From NCBI GenBank assembly GCA_964409675.1, contig CAYPEF010000094.1, positions 1 to 9,100 of the forward strand: 9,100 bases of DNA, read 5' to 3'. Positions 6,519 through 9,100 of this stretch are shown one piece after another. Position numbers and translations under genes: made by a program. The notes under the pieces were generated by a model. The model did not search any database and was not told where the DNA came from. It was given only the letters and a program-made list of their open reading frames with translations. Position 1 is the first letter of the stretch. Each line of letters opens with the position of its first letter. The DNA is from CAYMDD01 sp964409675 (GTDB taxonomy: Bacteria > Pseudomonadota > Alphaproteobacteria > Rickettsiales > SXRF01).

Positions 6519-8597
6519 ATGAAAACTCTTAAAATCAGCGCTCGTTTAACCTTAAGTGTTGCTTTATTCGTCATTCCCCTGGCCCTGCTGCTTTATTACT
6601 ATACCGGCGAGATCACCAAGCAAATCGATTTCGCGCAGCAGGAGAAGCTTGGAAACCAGTATCTCCGCCCGTTAATGAAGCTGATGGCGGATGTGGACCG
6701 TCACCAGATCGTCCTGCTGAACCAGCATCCGGATGCGCAGGAAGCCGCTAAGACCAAAGCGCAGGTAGATGAAGATATCCGCCAGTTGGAAGCAACGCAG
6801 GAAAGCATTGGCACCGCGTTGCAATTTACCGATGAAGGCCTGAAAAGCCGTAAGCGCGAACAGCTGACTATTCCTAATCTGAAAGCGAAATGGGAAGCGC
6901 TGGCAGCTGGCGGCAAGGATAATACTGCCCAATACCAGGCTATTATTGACGATATCAAAGGCATGGCCGCCCACGCCGGCGATATGTCTAATCTTATCCT
7001 CGACCCCGACCTGGACAGCTATTATACCATGGACGCCACACTGGTGGCGCTGCCACAAGGACTCGGCCGCCTCGGACAGATAACCGGCACGGTACTGCCG
7101 ATGCTTGCCTCCGGCGAGATGACCAACGAACAGCAATTTACCGTTGCCACGTTCGCCGCCATGATGCGTGAATCTGACGTGGCACGCATCGACGGTGACA
7201 TGAACACCGCCTTCAACGAAGACGCTAATTTCTATGGCGAGAGCACAACGCTGAAAAGCAAGGTCCAGCCGAAGCTCGATGCATACAAGGAGGCAAGCGA
7301 AGCATACGCCGCTTCCCTGATGAAAATCGCCGCTTCTGTCAGCAATGTGTCGCCTACCGCCATGCTTACGCAGGCGGAAACCCTGCGCCACACCACCTAC
7401 GAACTCTGGGTCACCGCCACCGACGAGCTGGACGTTCTGCTGGATAAGCGCATTGAGAATTTTACCGACCAGCGCAATAAAACGCTGATCGAAGCCTTAC
7501 TTGCTATCGCGCTTGCCTTTGCATTTTTCTGGTATGTCATTCGCAGCATCCACCGACCGCTGCTTCAGCTGCAGAAAGCCATGGTGGAAATAGCCGACGG
7601 CAATCTCGACTGCCCCGTTCCCGGATTGCAGCTGAAAGACGAAATCGGCGATATGGCGCGCACACTGGAAGTGTTCAAGCAAGCCTCGCTGGCCGCGCGC
7701 CGCATGGAGCGCGATAGGTTAAAAGACAGCGAAACCAAGCAGGAACGCCAGAAATATACTGAAGCGCTGATTGAGGAATTCCGCAAAAAAGTCTCCGGAC
7801 TGCTGCAGGGCGTTTCCATGGCCGCCGATGCAATGAACAGCACGGCTGAATCGCTTATCCAGTCGGCGGATTCTTCTACCACAAAAGTATCCTCCACCCG
7901 TCACCTGACGGAAGAGGTGAGCTCCAACGTCACCACCGTGGCGGCGGCGGCGGAAGAATTATCTGCTGCCATCAATGAAATCTCCTCGCAGGTTACGCGC
8001 TCTACCAGCGTCACCGGCGATGCCGTATCCAAAACGCGCGATGCCGACACCGCCGTGCATGCGCTCACCGACGTATCGCAGCGCATCGGCGAGATCATCA
8101 GCATGATTGAGGATATCGCCGGGCAGATTAACCTGCTGGCGCTGAACGCCACCATCGAATCCGCGCGCGCCGGTGAGGCGGGCAAGGGCTTCGCCGTGGT
8201 TGCCGCCGAAGTGAAAAGCCTCGCCATGCAGACCGGCAAGGCCACAGAAGAAATCGCCTCGCAGATTTCTGAAGTGCAGAAAGTGGCGAAAGACGTAGTC
8301 AGTGCCCTCAGCCAGATCGACGGCTCCATCCGTCAGGTGAACGACATCACCACCACCATCGCCGCGGCGGTGGAGGAGCAGGGGGCCGTCACGCGCGAGA
8401 TCGCCATGAACATCAACAAAACCTCCAGCCAGGTGCATGAAGTCTCGGGCACGATGGTGGAAATGAACTCGGTCACCACGACCACCACCACCGAAGCCCG
8501 CAACGTGTTGCACGCCGTGCATGAATTCACCGACCGCTCCCGCCTGCTGCAGGAAGAGCTGACAAGCTTCCTCGAAGGCATCAGCAAGGTCGCCTAA
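6519..8597 (+). CDS. Methyl-accepting chemotaxis protein
   Basis: A 692-aa transmembrane chemoreceptor. TM1 is at about residues 11-28 (TLSVALFVIPLALLLYYY). A large, mostly helical periplasmic region (about 30-320) contains DPDLDSYYTMDA, a motif seen in several receptor and kinase sensor domains; the ligand is unknown. TM2 is at about 323-341 (LIEALLAIALAFAFFWYVI). A HAMP domain occupies about 342-394 and the cytoplasmic signalling domain about 415-690. The hairpin tip that contacts CheA/CheW is near-canonical: EDIAGQINLLALNATIESA at 531-549, then RAGEAGKGFAVVAAEVKSLA. There is no C-terminal NWETF-type pentapeptide for CheR/CheB tethering, as in most non-enteric receptors. It would modulate flagellar or twitching behaviour through CheA. 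No other che gene is in the window. ATG 6519 directly precedes a typical short basic N-terminus, supporting the start. Confidence 0.97.
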   Translation: MKTLKISARLTLSVALFVIPLALLLYYYTGEITKQIDFAQQEKLGNQYLRPLMKLMADVDRHQIVLLNQHPDAQEAAKTKAQVDEDIRQLEATQESIGTALQFTDEGLKSRKREQLTIPNLKAKWEALAAGGKDNTAQYQAIIDDIKGMAAHAGDMSNLILDPDLDSYYTMDATLVALPQGLGRLGQITGTVLPMLASGEMTNEQQFTVATFAAMMRESDVARIDGDMNTAFNEDANFYGESTTLKSKVQPKLDAYKEASEAYAASLMKIAASVSNVSPTAMLTQAETLRHTTYELWVTATDELDVLLDKRIENFTDQRNKTLIEALLAIALAFAFFWYVIRSIHRPLLQLQKAMVEIADGNLDCPVPGLQLKDEIGDMARTLEVFKQASLAARRMERDRLKDSETKQERQKYTEALIEEFRKKVSGLLQGVSMAADAMNSTAESLIQSADSSTTKVSSTRHLTEEVSSNVTTVAAAAEELSAAINEISSQVTRSTSVTGDAVSKTRDADTAVHALTDVSQRIGEIISMIEDIAGQINLLALNATIESARAGEAGKGFAVVAAEVKSLAMQTGKATEEIASQISEVQKVAKDVVSALSQIDGSIRQVNDITTTIAAAVEEQGAVTREIAMNINKTSSQVHEVSGTMVEMNSVTTTTTTEARNVLHAVHEFTDRSRLLQEELTSFLEGISKVA

Positions 8598-8615
8598 CTC
8601 CGGCAGGGGCAGGGG

Positions 8616-9100
8616 ATGCATTGGCAGTCCGCCGATCTTTCCCTGCTGCTGCACCACCTGCCCAAGGCCGTGCAGGATTTACTGCACCATGAAAACAAGG
8701 CGCTGGTGCGCGCCCATCTGCCGCTGCTGAAGCCCGCCCCAGCGCTCTCGGTGCCGGACACGCTCGGCATCTCCCTCGAAAAAACGCTCGACCCGATGGT
8801 GCAGCGCTCGGCGCAGAATATCGGCCTGCTGCTGCATGACTATCTTGACCAACTTCCCGCCATTGATGCAAGCGGCCCGGAAGCCGAAGCCCTGCTGGAG
8901 CACTGGCGCGAGCTGCTGCTCACCCAACCGCAGCGCCTCTCCACCGCCCACCCCAGCCACTGGCACGAAGAAAAACTCAAAGCCTTCTGGCGCGACCGCC
9001 TGCTCGCCCACCACGCCCCCCTCAAAGACCACCCCTTCACCGCCGCCTGGGACGACTGGCACCACCTCTCCGCCATCACCCCCGACCCCATCACCCCGGC
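8616..9100 (+). CDS. Unrecognised protein, N-terminal part (runs off the window)
   Basis: An open frame from ATG 8616 to the window end (161 codons, no stop). It begins 18 bases after the receptor stop, with AGGGG at 8605-8609 and 6-nt spacing, so it may be cotranscribed with the receptor. Third codon positions are strongly C/G-biased, which supports real coding; antisense frames here are shadows of it. The visible protein is helical and rich in Leu, His and Trp, with segments such as DPMVQRSAQNIGLLLHDYL and EALLEHWRELLLTQPQRL. That arrangement faintly recalls the N-terminal helical part of polyhydroxyalkanoate synthases, but the diagnostic catalytic region would lie beyond the window and I do not assign it. 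Confidence 0.75.
   Translation, partial: MHWQSADLSLLLHHLPKAVQDLLHHENKALVRAHLPLLKPAPALSVPDTLGISLEKTLDPMVQRSAQNIGLLLHDYLDQLPAIDASGPEAEALLEHWRELLLTQPQRLSTAHPSHWHEEKLKAFWRDRLLAHHAPLKDHPFTAAWDDWHHLSAITPDPITP

Noticed and set aside
7959..8657. 232-aa - strand frame, rich in Gly/His
   Set aside because: It is antisense to the conserved chemoreceptor signalling domain and reflects its biased codon use.
8679..9094. - strand frames of 84-128 aa near the window end
   Set aside because: The + strand frame from 8616 has stronger third-position bias, a ribosome binding site and operon-like spacing.

Overview
The window looks like chromosomal DNA of an alphaproteobacterium (moderate G+C; an alphaproteobacterial-type family I pyrophosphatase; a chemotaxis receptor of a kind common in free-living members) interrupted by a small integrative element. 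The genus cannot be fixed from the sequence alone.

Layout. (1) 1-257: 3' end of kdpE, the response regulator of potassium-transport control; the rest lies outside the window. (2) About 258-5557: a compact element, all genes on the + strand: an unrecognised 272-aa protein (339-1157); a 161-bp intergenic control region with repeats and a hairpin over a ribosome binding site; a 71-aa AlpA/excisionase-type helix-turn-helix protein (1319-1534); a 725-aa primase-polymerase/D5-type helicase fusion (1527-3704); a long imperfect inverted repeat (3704-3802) overlapping a possible 44-aa ORF; a 67-aa unknown protein (3825-4028); and a 524-aa large serine recombinase (4025-5599). From the helix-turn-helix gene on, the genes overlap or almost touch, as in one translationally coupled operon. 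(3) 5558-5634: a tRNA-Arg(UCU) gene on the - strand. The recombinase reading frame runs into it antisense and ends at a stop codon corresponding to the tRNA anticodon loop, so this is almost certainly one junction of the element. (4) 5745-6278 (-): inorganic pyrophosphatase. (5) 6279-6518: divergent promoter region. (6) 6519-8597 (+): methyl-accepting chemotaxis protein, followed 18 bases later by the start of an unrecognised protein (8616 to the window end).

How the element might work (inference): the serine recombinase inserts it at the 3' end of tRNA-Arg and excises it; the helix-turn-helix protein is the natural candidate for directionality factor or regulator; the PrimPol-helicase would replicate the excised circle, with the repeats at 3704-3802 or 1087-1237 as candidate origins. 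No capsid, tail, conjugation, toxin or recognisable defence gene is seen, so it resembles a minimal phage-satellite or SCC-like replicating island rather than a prophage. The far (left) attachment site is not identifiable in the window.
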